Below are positions 1-8,549 of a stretch of DNA of 54,904 nt, piece by piece. The position numbers and the translations under genes were made by a program. The DNA lies in contig JAJQAB010000018.1 of the NCBI GenBank assembly GCA_021203985.1, positions 1-54,904 on the forward strand. The letters are read 5' to 3'. Each line of letters begins with the position of its first letter. The stretch's first letter is position 1. The notes under the pieces are model-generated. The model was not told the origin of the DNA and ran no database searches. It was given only the letters and a program-made list of their open reading frames with translations. Origin of the DNA: Ruminococcus sp. (GTDB lineage Bacteria; Bacillota; Clostridia; Oscillospirales; Ruminococcaceae).

Positions 1-33
1 GCTTTTGGGTATATTTATATTATACCATATTGT

Positions 34-114
34 CTAACTTTTGGGGAGCGGTTCACAAGCCGCATCGAACCGCTGGTTATATGCTTCACCAAGATCGTGA
101 ATGAGTACTTTCAT
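34..114 (-). pseudogene. Short truncated ORF MKVLIHDLGEAYNQRFDAACEPLPKS, possible N-terminal remnant of a flavodoxin-like protein
   Basis: ATG at 114 (minus) preceded by a GGGGGA ribosome-binding-like sequence; 26 codons then TAG. Family resemblance is weak. Confidence 0.3.
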
Positions 115-190
115 CGCTTTCCCCCGAAATCCCAATTGATCGCCCCCACGCGCCGCAATCACAGCAAGGGAGGGTAGCTTGATTTTTCGT

Positions 191-577
191 TTAATCTCCC
201 AGTTTCTGAATCAACGCTTCCTGCAGCGTGGCGGAGAAGTTGATGTGTGCTTTTTCCGCTTTTTTATTGAGCCAAGATGGAATCGTGCAGTTTTTCTTCA
301 CCGCACGGTTATCGAGACTTTTTCGATATTCAACAAAGTCGCAGTCAATCAGTGTGCAAAATTGTCCGTCCGCCAGCGCAATTCCGCACAAATCCGATGG
401 TGCAGGAATCGACTTTCCCTCATCCTCCCACGTAATGCCCATCAGGTTGATCGCACCCCGTGCCATGTCAATCGCATCCGCTAAATCCTTGCCCTCAGTC
501 GCAATGTCAAAGTCCGGAATATCGACAACATATTCGTTTTCGCATCTTGTGAATATCGCAGGATATACTCGTTTCAT
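191..577 (-). CDS. hicB: HicB-family antitoxin (type II toxin-antitoxin)
   Basis: MKRVYPAIFTRCENEYVVDIPDFDIATEGKDLADAIDMA... typical HicB partial-RNase-H fold N-terminus; GGAGGAATTCCCATG start; lies directly after hicA. Confidence 0.85.
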   Translation of the reverse strand: MKRVYPAIFTRCENEYVVDIPDFDIATEGKDLADAIDMARGAINLMGITWEDEGKSIPAPSDLCGIALADGQFCTLIDCDFVEYRKSLDNRAVKKNCTIPSWLNKKAEKAHINFSATLQEALIQKLGD

Positions 578-619
578 GGGAATTCCTCCTTTATCGCAGC
601 AGTAGAAAAGCAAGAGGCT

Positions 620-793
620 TTATTTTAACCCGTGCTTCTTGATAATCTTTTGTGCAAGAATTTCGTTGATTTCTTTGTGGCACGGTATCGGTTCTTCTTT
701 TTCGCCATTGGTATAAATGTCATGTCTGCCGCCGTCTCGAAGAAGCGTCCATCCATTCTTTTCCAGAAGTTTTATCAAATCTCTGCGTTTCAT
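620..793 (-). CDS. hicA: HicA-family toxin (mRNA interferase)
   Basis: MKRRDLIKLLEKNGWTLLRDGGRHDIYTNGEKEEPIPCHKEINEILAQKIIKKHGLK; internal ATG at 793 with GGTGAGG RBS; catalytic His region (GGRHDIY) present. Confidence 0.85.
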   Translation of the reverse strand: MKRRDLIKLLEKNGWTLLRDGGRHDIYTNGEKEEPIPCHKEINEILAQKIIKKHGLK

Positions 794-960
794 GTCCTCA
801 CCTGATACAAATATAATACGTCCTTTATACGCATTTGTCAACATCAAAGCAAGATCCATTTGTAAAATATTTATGAATAAAGCAGTGCCTACAACCGGTA
901 CTGTAAGCACTGCTTCTCTCTATGACACATTCCATCATCGCTGGTAACCAGGTGAATTTC

Positions 961-1374
961 TCACTCCCCCAACTTCTGAATCAGCGCTTCCTGCAGCGTG
1001 GTGTAGAAGTTGATGTGCTTTTCTATGGCGAGGTCGTTCAGGTAACGCGGGATGGTTAGCGTTTTCTTGACGGATTTTTCAAAATGCTTTTTCGCATATT
1101 CTGCTACATCTACGGTCACGAGATTGATAAAAGCGCTTTCATAGCTTTCCCCATCGATCACCGCATCCACATCGATCGCAGAAATTTCTGGCGCATCGGG
1201 TACGGTTCTTTTTTCAAGCTTTGCATCGTAGAGATAGCCAGCAAGACAATCCGCTGCCATCGTCATTGCTTCTTCGAGCATGTCGCCACATGTTGCAATT
1301 TCAAGCACGGGGAAAATAACAGAATAGCCACCCTCTTTTTCTTGATAAAAACAAGACAGATACATGGATAACAT
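961..1374 (-). CDS. hicB: Second HicB-family antitoxin
   Basis: MLSMYLSCFYQEKEGGYSVIFPVLEIATCGDMLEEAMTMAADCLAGYL...; C-terminus NFYTTLQEALIQKLGE parallels NFSATLQEALIQKLGD of the first HicB. Confidence 0.82.
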   Translation of the reverse strand: MLSMYLSCFYQEKEGGYSVIFPVLEIATCGDMLEEAMTMAADCLAGYLYDAKLEKRTVPDAPEISAIDVDAVIDGESYESAFINLVTVDVAEYAKKHFEKSVKKTLTIPRYLNDLAIEKHINFYTTLQEALIQKLGE

Positions 1375-1407
1375 AAAATGTCCCCTTCTAAACACACAAG
1401 CAAGGGC

Positions 1408-1590
1408 TTATTTCAGCCCAGCCTGTTTCATAATCGAATGCAATGTTCCTTTTGGAATATCACCTTTGTGATTCGAAATGATAACTGTTCCTTTTTTGGT
1501 CGGATGCTTGTAACAAAAGTGAGAACCTCTTGCATGATCATATATCTAACCATCCGCTTTGATAATTTTTTCCGCTTCCTAAAACGTCAT
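1408..1590 (-). pseudogene. hicA: hicA toxin pseudogene with two in-frame TAG codons
   Basis: Minus-strand reading MTF*EAEKIIKADG*IYDHARGSHFCYKHPTKKGTVIISNHKGDIPKGTLHSIMKQAGLK*; TAG at 1579-1581 and 1546-1548 (latter at the usual Trp); RBS GAGGTG retained. Confidence 0.85.
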
Positions 1591-1766
1591 GCACTTCACC
1601 TCACTTATATAGTATATCACATAATACGTATTATGTTAATACGTATTCTAATTTTATTTGCAAAAGAATTTATGAATAAACGCACTCGCAAAGAAGTCCC
1701 GATTTTCACATCACGCTTCGCGTCAGATCGTCACGCAAGACTGTGCGAAAGCGTCAAGCAGAAAGC

Positions 1767-1807
1767 AAAAACCCCACGATTTCAGGAAATCCCAAACCGC
1801 GTGGTTT
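1767..1807 (-). terminator. Rho-independent terminator after tRNA-Trp
   Basis: Minus strand AAACCACG...CGTGGGGTTTTT stem followed by a T tract. Confidence 0.7.
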
Positions 1808-1813
1808 CTTTTT

Positions 1814-1889
1814 TGGCAGGGGCAGAAGGATTCGAACCCTCGGCACGCGGTTTTGGAGACCGCTGCTCTACCGACTGAGCTATACCCCT
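1814..1889 (-). tRNA. tRNA-Trp (anticodon CCA)
   Basis: AGGGGTATAGCTCAGTCGGTAGAGCAGCGGTCTCCAAAACCGCGTGCCGAGGGTTCGAATCCTTCTGCCCCTGCCA; 7-bp acceptor stem, CTCCAAA anticodon loop, encoded CCA. Confidence 0.97.
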
Positions 1890-1969
1890 ATGTTTATCAT
1901 TAAATGCTAAATGCTGAGCTGGAATCGTGGAATCGATCAAGCTTTTGCTCTGTACCAGCAATATGATAT

Positions 1970-1998
1970 ATTATACTATAAAATTCGAGCGTTGTCAA
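1970..1998 (-). promoter_or_regulatory. SigmaA promoter of tRNA-Trp
   Basis: TTGACA-N17-TATAAT, perfect consensus and spacing on the minus strand. Confidence 0.85.
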
Positions 1999-2173
1999 CC
2001 GTTTTCAAATATTTTTTATTTTAACCTATTTTCATTTTGTACGCATTTTCGATTCCGGCGGTTCTTTCGGCCGCCTTTAAAAAGATGTTTTACATAAGAA
2101 AATAAATGAAAATCAAACGTCAAGTGCCGGAAATACGGATTTAAATTTTGTTTTTTTCAAGAAAGCTTGACTT

Positions 2174-2385
2174 TCCGGCGGTGTTTATTGCGCGTACGGC
2201 TTGGATGCGGATGAATTTCCGACTTCCTGGCGGATGGTCATTTGCTGAGCGAATATGAAAAGCCCGGCGTGTCGCACATACCAATCGCGAAGTCCTGACT
2301 AGTCCGTGCGATGTCCTAGTTCTTGCGGCAATGGAAAATCAAATTGACGCGGAGGTCGCGGCAAAGCTGCGCTGCCAAAAGCCAA
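2174..2385 (+). pseudogene. Glutamate dehydrogenase (GdhA) fragment, multiply frameshifted
   Basis: Three-frame walk: SGGVYCAYGLDADE / ISDFLADGHLLSEYEKPGVSHI / TNREVLTSPCDVLVLAAMENQIDAEVAAKLRCQK; matches the Rossmann-domain pattern (GGIYNxxGLDxD ... ITNxELLxxxCDVLxPAAxENQI) of GDH. Confidence 0.7.
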
Positions 2386-2422
2386 ACGCCATTCTAGATG
2401 TTTCCCCGGGATGGCGTTTTTT
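2384..2422 (+). terminator. Rho-independent terminator downstream of the GDH remnant
   Basis: AAACGCCAT...ATGGCGTTTTTT, 9-bp stem plus T tract. Confidence 0.75.
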
Positions 2423-2705
2423 GTGCGAATCGGAATTTTCTGCTTTGTGAAAGCAGTTTTCACAAAACTATCACCTGTTTTTTTATCACATTCGTGGTGT
2501 AAAATAAAAGAGCATTTGGCTGAATTTGTGCAGATTGTGCATAAATGACAAAGAATTGCAAGCTTTATGTGAAAACATGAAGGGAGGGGAACAGGATGCA
2601 GACATAGGGGCATGCCGCACAGGTAGTTTTTTGAATTCCCTCAAAAACGGGAATTCCACGTACGCAGAAGCATAAGAAATGAAAACAACACGGAAGGAAA
2701 ACAAT

Positions 2706-3164
2706 ATGATGGCAAAGAACAAAACGCCCATTGGGATTCGAATCGCGATTATCATCGGAAAGGTGATTTTTATTGTAGCAACCCTGATTACAATGATGGT
2801 TTCGTGCAGCGATCAGATGACAATATCTGAGGTAAGGGATGCAGGTCCAATTTGTTATTTCGATGGTGATTATTACGATGCAAAAGAAATTATCGAAGCA
2901 TTTACAGCTGCCAGAAATCAGGCGCTGATCGTCATGCTTATCTTTATCATCATCGTGGTCGCGCTGTTCGTTCTGGGCAGTATGCTCAAAAAACGGTATG
3001 CGATCAAAAACGGTGATATTGCGATCGAAACGTCTGCGCAGACAGCTACACCGGCCGCAAAGGAAGCCTTCGTGCCCGAAGTGTGGCACGAAGGCACAGG
3101 CAGGAGAGCCGTTTTGCAGCAACTGTGGAACGAAAATAGAATAAGACAACAGGAGAAAATGTGA
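2706..3164 (+). CDS. Small hypothetical membrane protein
   Basis: ORF 2679..3164 (likely start MMAKNKTPIGIRIAIII); two hydrophobic segments (IGIRIAIIIGKVIFIVATLITMMVS and ALIVMLIFIIIVVALFVLGSML); overlaps the next ATG (ATGTGATG). Confidence 0.55.
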   Translation: MMAKNKTPIGIRIAIIIGKVIFIVATLITMMVSCSDQMTISEVRDAGPICYFDGDYYDAKEIIEAFTAARNQALIVMLIFIIIVVALFVLGSMLKKRYAIKNGDIAIETSAQTATPAAKEAFVPEVWHEGTGRRAVLQQLWNENRIRQQEKM

Positions 3165-4318
3165 TGAAAACGAAAAAAATTGTATCGGTAATATTGACCG
3201 GCAGTATGCTGGCAGGACTCAGCGGTGTTCTCACCGGCTGTGGCAGTACAAAGATTGACATTTTTTCAGAGGTTTCCGTGGAGGTAACCGGCTATAACGG
3301 CTACGGCGAGGTCACGTTCTCGGAGGGCGACTGACTCGATGAGGTCGAAGATCAGGTAGAGGAGCATTTGAGCTCGAGGGAACAGGGTGAAATTTTCGAT
3401 GCCGTGGAATTCAGCTACGAGCCAAGCGAATGGTTGTCCAACGGCGACACGGTAACCGTAACGGTCGATGTGGATAAGGATGTATTCGATGAGTACAAGC
3501 TCAAGCTCGAGTCGGAGACCGCCGCCTTCCCGGTGAAGGATCTGGAAGAGTTGCAGGAATTCGATCCGTTTGAAAATGTCACGGTTACTTTTTCGGGCTA
3601 TGTGCCGAACGGAACGGCAAGGATCAAAACTACCTCGAGCGAAACCGGTTTAAGTCTCGACTATGACCTTGATGTAGACTCTGGGCTTTCGAATGGCGAC
3701 ACGGTAACAGTAACGCTTCTCTCCTACTATACGGAAGAAGAACTGGAGGAATACTGCCTGAAACACGGTCTAATTCCCACAGCGACCGAACAGACCTACA
3801 CGGTAGAGGAGCTGACAAGCTACGCAGCATCACTGGATGAAATCCCGGAGGACATGCTGACCAAAATGGATTCGCAGACGCGTGATGTGATTTCTTCGAA
3901 TGTTTCCAGCGACTGGGACGCCGAGAACGGCGAGATCTTTAACAGCGCAGATCTCCTGGGATATTATTTCCTGACCACGAAGGACGGCTATGAATCCAAT
4001 TATGTACAGAACGAAATTTACTTGATTTACCAGATTAATGCAGACTGGACTGGATATTCAAAAGGCGATGCAGGAACGTTCAGCTATTTCTATTACGTAA
4101 AGTTTGAAAACGCGCTGATTTTAGACGATGGTACTTGCTCGGTTGACTTGAGCGAATATGATTATCCATCATGGCATAGTGTGGAAGTTTTATCCTATGT
4201 GAATGATTATGGATATAGGCCTATTAATAAATACGGCTACACCAGCAAAGAAAGCATATTTAGCGATTGCGTTGCATCGAAGCTCGATGAATATACGTAT
4301 GAATCGACTGTAGAATAA
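3164..4318 (+). pseudogene. Acidic extracellular lipoprotein with repeat domains, interrupted by a single in-frame TGA at 3332-3334
   Basis: MKTKKIVSVILTGSMLAGLSGVLTGCGSTKIDIFSEVSVEVTGYNGYGEVTFSEGD*LDEVEDQVEEHLSSREQGEIFDAVEFSYEPSEWLSNGDTVTVTV...; ORF 3368..4318 is in the same frame as the lipobox-containing start. Confidence 0.75.
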
Positions 4319-4336
4319 TTGATTTGATATGAGAAT

Positions 4337-4386
4337 TCTCCTGATGGGACAAGCGGTGAAAGGTTTGTTCCGATCAGGGGGATTTT
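4337..4386 (+). terminator. Rho-independent terminator after the lipoprotein gene
   Basis: TCTCCTGATgGGACAA...TTGTTCCgATCAGGGGGATTTTT long hairpin plus T tract. Confidence 0.7.
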
Positions 4387-4497
4387 TGTAGGAATTTGTA
4401 TGAAAAGCTAAAAAAGACGGAGAAAGTCTTCTTTTTGGCTTCGATACGAACTCTATTCTTCTTTCGCACTGTCAGTATTTTCCACCCGCATCTGAAT

Positions 4498-4581
4498 TCA
4501 CGAATGCGTCCAACTCAATTCGCTACGCAGCGCGTAGCCATTTGGAAACGTTAAATAAAACTGCCACATATTTTCATAGCG
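4498..4581 (-). pseudogene. YhcG/DUF1016-like fragment
   Basis: Minus strand reads RYENMWQFYLTFPNGYALRSELSWTHS*; (Y/F)xxFP...LRxELSWTHY is characteristic of the DUF1016/YhcG PDDEXK family. Overlaps the rlmD stop. Confidence 0.5.
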
Positions 4582-5920
4582 TAAGACACGCGACCGTCTC
4601 CACGCATCCCGTTCCCGGGAACAAGTCCACCGCCTGCACGCGTTCTACCCGATAACCGCTTTGCTGCAGCAGCGCACAATCCCGTGCCGCAGTCGCTGGA
4701 TTACAGGAAACCATCACGATGCGGTCGGGGTGCATCTGCACCATCGCGTCAATCGCCGCCGCGTCACAGCCCTTTCTCGGCGGATCAACCACAATCACAT
4801 CCGGTGTTTCTCCCTGCTGCCACAACTTCGCCGCAATCGTTCCGGCATCGCCACAGTAAAACCGCGCATTGCGAATCCCGGCGCGCTGTGCATTTTTCTT
4901 CGCATTTTCCACGGCTTCCGGTACAATTTCCACGCCAATCAGCTCGTGTGCCTGATCCGCCATCGACAGCCCGATCGTTCCTGCGCCGCAGTATAAATCG
5001 AGCAAACGCTCCTTGCCGCTGAGCTGCGCAAAGGACTTTGCTACCCCGTACAACCGTTCCGTCTGCAAGGTGTTGACCTGGTAGAACGACTCCGGCGAAA
5101 TGTCCACGGAAATGCCGCACATCGTGTCCGTAATCGTGTCCCGTCCCCAAAGCGTTTGCGTCTGATCGCCCAGAATCACGTTGGTTTGCTTCGGGTTCAC
5201 GTTCATGCAAATGCTTTGGATTTGCGGAAACTGCGCTTGCAGCTGCTTGGCGAAGGACATCAGTTTCTTTCGTATGGGTGTCCGTACGATCAGGCAGACC
5301 ATGATTTCTCCGGAGTGCGCGCCCTGGCACAAGTATAGGTGCCGCATCAGACCAGTTCCCGTTTTTTTTTCATAAATCGGGATTCCTTCCGCGCGTACAA
5401 ATTGCAGCACCGCCGCGGCGATTTCCCGGAAAATAACCGGCTGGAGCAAGCAGTCCGTCACTGGAATGACGCGATGACTGTGCCGCGCGAAAAAGCCGAG
5501 TGTTGCGATGCCGTCCTTCCCCACCGCAAAGGGATATTGCGCTTTGTTGCGATACCGTGTCCGCTCGTTACCACCGAGAATCGGCAGAAACGCCGGCGTG
5601 AGCTTCCCGATTCGGAGAAACGCGTCCTCGACCGTCTTTTCCTTGATCCGCAGCTCTGCGTCATAGTTCAAATGCTGAAAGACACAGCCGCCGCAGCTCT
5701 TCACCGTGCAAGCCGGGTCGATCCGGTCTGCGGACGCCGCAAGCAGCGTGTCCGCAATCCCAAACGCGTAGTGTTTGAGTACCTTCACAATCTTGACGCG
5801 AATCCGGTCGCCCACTGCGGTATGCGGCACGAAAACCGCCATGCCATCGACACGGCAAACGCCGTGTCCATCGATCGTGAGATCCAGAATCTCAGTCTCA
5901 AAGCAATCGTTTTTCTGCAT
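4574..5920 (-). CDS. 23S rRNA (uracil-5-)-methyltransferase RumA/RlmD/RlmCD family
   Basis: 448 aa with TRAM-like N-terminus, CxxxxCGGCxxQH motif, LDLYCGAGTIGL SAM motif, VVDPPRKGC and SCNPATAARD motifs. Confidence 0.95.
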   Translation of the reverse strand: MQKNDCFETEILDLTIDGHGVCRVDGMAVFVPHTAVGDRIRVKIVKVLKHYAFGIADTLLAASADRIDPACTVKSCGGCVFQHLNYDAELRIKEKTVEDAFLRIGKLTPAFLPILGGNERTRYRNKAQYPFAVGKDGIATLGFFARHSHRVIPVTDCLLQPVIFREIAAAVLQFVRAEGIPIYEKKTGTGLMRHLYLCQGAHSGEIMVCLIVRTPIRKKLMSFAKQLQAQFPQIQSICMNVNPKQTNVILGDQTQTLWGRDTITDTMCGISVDISPESFYQVNTLQTERLYGVAKSFAQLSGKERLLDLYCGAGTIGLSMADQAHELIGVEIVPEAVENAKKNAQRAGIRNARFYCGDAGTIAAKLWQQGETPDVIVVDPPRKGCDAAAIDAMVQMHPDRIVMVSCNPATAARDCALLQQSGYRVERVQAVDLFPGTGCVETVACLTL

Positions 5921-5923
5921 AAA

Positions 5924-6379
5924 TCATTCCCTCATCTTTTTTTCGGATGTGCTTCCCTTACGCCGCCGTTTGTGTAAAAGTGTTGTCACAAAAAAGCACA
6001 GCAATACGCCCAACGCAGCGCCAAGCGTATCAATCAGCACATCCGTTCCACGGCACGCCCTGCCTTCGATAAACAGCTGGTGAAATTCATCCGTTCCCGC
6101 GTAGCAAGCGCACACTGCAATTGACAGCGGTATCGATATCTTCCTGCGCAGCAACCGGTTAGTGGGCAGGTAGATCATTACGCCTAAGACAAGATATTCC
6201 AGAACGTGCGCACTTTTTCGCACGAGCACCGTAAGCTTTTCAAGCACCTCGCCAAAAAAGAGGCGCGTGAAAAAGTCGCTGAGTGTAGTGGAGTCCGCCG
6301 CACTCTGTGCGGAGAAGCAAAAAATCACGATCATCCAAAGGATTGCTGGTATATAAGTGAAAATCCAAGATTGTTTCAT
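5924..6379 (-). CDS. VanZ-like family membrane protein
   Basis: MKQSWIFTYIPAILWMIVIFCFSAQSA...KSAHVLEYLVLGV...YAGTDEFHQLFIEGRACRGTDVLIDTLGAALG; classic VanZ signature. Confidence 0.9.
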   Translation of the reverse strand: MKQSWIFTYIPAILWMIVIFCFSAQSAADSTTLSDFFTRLFFGEVLEKLTVLVRKSAHVLEYLVLGVMIYLPTNRLLRRKISIPLSIAVCACYAGTDEFHQLFIEGRACRGTDVLIDTLGAALGVLLCFFVTTLLHKRRRKGSTSEKKMRE

Positions 6380-6397
6380 GCAATGCCCTTCCGCGTT

Positions 6398-7909
6398 TTA
6401 CGCCATCGCAGCAAAAATTTCCCATACCTGTGCCTTTTTTTCCATGAGCTTCTCAAAATGCTCGAGATATTCATAGGGGAATTTATAGTTATGAATGCGT
6501 GTGATTTTTCCGTTCGGATCAACAATCTTTGTCGAAGCGCCGCATCCTGCCCCAAAAATCGATTGCGTCTCGTCCATAATCAGAATATTATACAGCGATT
6601 CCTTCCCTTTTTTTGCATAGCCCACATTTTCCTGATTGTCCACGGTATTTTTCTGGCGATACATATAATACGGCGCATAGCCCTGTCTCGTGAGCATCTG
6701 TCTGCTGTCCTGCACCATCTGCTGCACTGGATTATGTACCTGGCTTGCGCCCTCCGCAAACAAATTCGATGCGCGTTTCAAGGTCAGCGCGTGCACCGTA
6801 ATACCATCCGGCTCGAGCGCCAGAATCTGCTGCAGCGTATCCCGAAATCCCTCCGACGTGTCCTCCGGTAGTCCGGCGATCAGATCCATATTGATGTTGT
6901 CGAATCCGATCTTGCGCGCGAAGTGAAACGCGTCCAGAGTCTGCTGTACCGTGTGCTTTCGCCCGATTGCCTCGAGCACATGCGACTGCATGGTCTGCGG
7001 ATTCACGGAAATTCTGGAAGTGCCGTAAGTACGCAGCACCGCTAGCTTTTCCTCCGTGATTGTATCCGGCCGCCCCGCTTCCACGCAATATTCGTGCAAA
7101 TGCGACAGGTCAAAATGCTGCTGTACTGCCGCAAGAATCGTGCCAAGCTGCTCCGCCGAGATCGCCGTTGGCGTACCGCCGCCAAAGTACACGGTATCTA
7201 CAGTCAGATGCAGATCGCGCACCATTTCGCCCCAGATCGCAAGCTCATCGCAGAGCCGCTCCACATAGGCAGGGATCAGTTGATACGCCTGTTCCACTGC
7301 ATGCGAAACAAACGAGCAATAGCTGCAGCGTGTCGGGCAAAAAGGAATCGACACGTAGAGACTGATTCCACGCTTCGGCGTCTGTGCCAAAAGCGTTTCT
7401 TGTGCGGCTGCGGTCTGATAGGTAAGGGACAGCTTTTCCTCGTGAATCCAATATCGTTCCTGCAGCTGCCGGCAGATCTCTTGCTGTGAAAGTCCGGATC
7501 GCAGCAGCGGCTGCACCTTTTTCACGGGGCGAATTCCGGTGAAAAGTCCCCACGCCGGGTGCAAGCCGGTGATGGTTTCGAACATGCGAAACAGCATCGC
7601 GCTAAACTGATATTCGCAAAGCGGCTTGTCCGTAGTCGGGCTGCATGCTGGGCGATCCTCCGACTGTTCGAGCGCCTGTCCAGCATAGCAAACGCGCACA
7701 AAAAACTGTGTTGAGCCGTTTTCCGATTGCCGCAGGGTCAGCACCGCGCCCTCCGTCTCGCCCGCCGGCAGCTGGTCGGTTTCGTAGAAAAAAGCGAATT
7801 TCCGCATCGGCAGAAAGATCTTGCAAATGCACTCGATTTCATATTTCAAAGCGTGACCGCACAGCGCGATGGGAAAGGGCTTTTGTGCATGATCGATCAA
7901 TTTTGTCAT
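6398..7909 (-). CDS. hemZ: Coproporphyrinogen dehydrogenase HemZ-like radical SAM protein
   Basis: 503 aa; radical SAM motif CPTRCSYCSF, YFGGGTPT, HemN/HemZ architecture with long N-terminal extension. Confidence 0.9.
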   Translation of the reverse strand: MTKLIDHAQKPFPIALCGHALKYEIECICKIFLPMRKFAFFYETDQLPAGETEGAVLTLRQSENGSTQFFVRVCYAGQALEQSEDRPACSPTTDKPLCEYQFSAMLFRMFETITGLHPAWGLFTGIRPVKKVQPLLRSGLSQQEICRQLQERYWIHEEKLSLTYQTAAAQETLLAQTPKRGISLYVSIPFCPTRCSYCSFVSHAVEQAYQLIPAYVERLCDELAIWGEMVRDLHLTVDTVYFGGGTPTAISAEQLGTILAAVQQHFDLSHLHEYCVEAGRPDTITEEKLAVLRTYGTSRISVNPQTMQSHVLEAIGRKHTVQQTLDAFHFARKIGFDNINMDLIAGLPEDTSEGFRDTLQQILALEPDGITVHALTLKRASNLFAEGASQVHNPVQQMVQDSRQMLTRQGYAPYYMYRQKNTVDNQENVGYAKKGKESLYNILIMDETQSIFGAGCGASTKIVDPNGKITRIHNYKFPYEYLEHFEKLMEKKAQVWEIFAAMA

Positions 7910-7912
7910 GAA

Positions 7913-8536
7913 TCAACATCCTCGCATCAGTGGATTGTGCACTTTCTCAAAGGAAAGCGTGGTTTCTTCGTTATGTCCTGGAAGCACGCGATAGTCGCCG
8001 GAAAGGTTAGCCAGCCTTCGAAAGGACGCGATCATCTGCAAATCGTTTCCGCCGAGAAAATCGGTTCTGCCGCGGGACAGACGAAACAGCGTATCGCCCG
8101 TAAACAGCAGATCTTCGCACTGATAGCATACGCTTCCGGGCGTATGACCCGGCGTGTGCAGTACGGTCATATGCAGCGATCCAAACGACAACGTATCGCC
8201 GTCCTCTACGGTTTCCCACGCCTGTACCGGCTGAAACGGCTGGTTGGACAGCCAGTCTCCTAGATTTACGCGGCTGTCCGTGAGCATGGGGGCATCCTGC
8301 GTGTGAAGATAAACCGGCAGATCGTATGTCTTTCGAATCGATTCAACACCGGCAATATGATCATAATGTCCATGTGTCAGGAGAATCGCAGTCGGTGTCA
8401 TATGCTTTTGCGCTAGATGACGCATCACAACCGGCGCGCCATCGCCAAGATCCACAAGCACGCAATGATTTTCATTGTATTCCAGCATATAGCAATTTGT
8501 GCACAGTTCACCAAGCACCAATTTTGTAACTTGCAT
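7913..8536 (-). CDS. MBL-fold metallo-hydrolase (glyoxalase II-like)
   Basis: MQVTKLVLGELCTNCYMLEY...LTHGHYDHIAG...HTPGHTPGSVCY...FTGDTLF; start refined to the internal Met. Confidence 0.92.
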   Translation of the reverse strand: MQVTKLVLGELCTNCYMLEYNENHCVLVDLGDGAPVVMRHLAQKHMTPTAILLTHGHYDHIAGVESIRKTYDLPVYLHTQDAPMLTDSRVNLGDWLSNQPFQPVQAWETVEDGDTLSFGSLHMTVLHTPGHTPGSVCYQCEDLLFTGDTLFRLSRGRTDFLGGNDLQMIASFRRLANLSGDYRVLPGHNEETTLSFEKVHNPLMRGC

Positions 8537-8549
8537 GTGTCTTTCCCCT

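Noticed and set aside
1408-1590. Amber (TAG) recoding to explain the hicA and mutL stops
   Set aside because: TAG terminates intact genes here (rseP ends GGTCGATTGCTTTAG, and the mutS reading frame ends with TAG after its conserved C-terminus). No suppressor tRNA is visible in the window.
3332-3334. Selenocysteine at the lipoprotein UGA
   Set aside because: No convincing SECIS-like hairpin immediately downstream, and the protein is not a redox family.
4785-5330. 181-aa minus-strand ORF inside rlmD
   Set aside because: Out-of-frame overlap with the conserved methyltransferase; translation shows no recognisable family.
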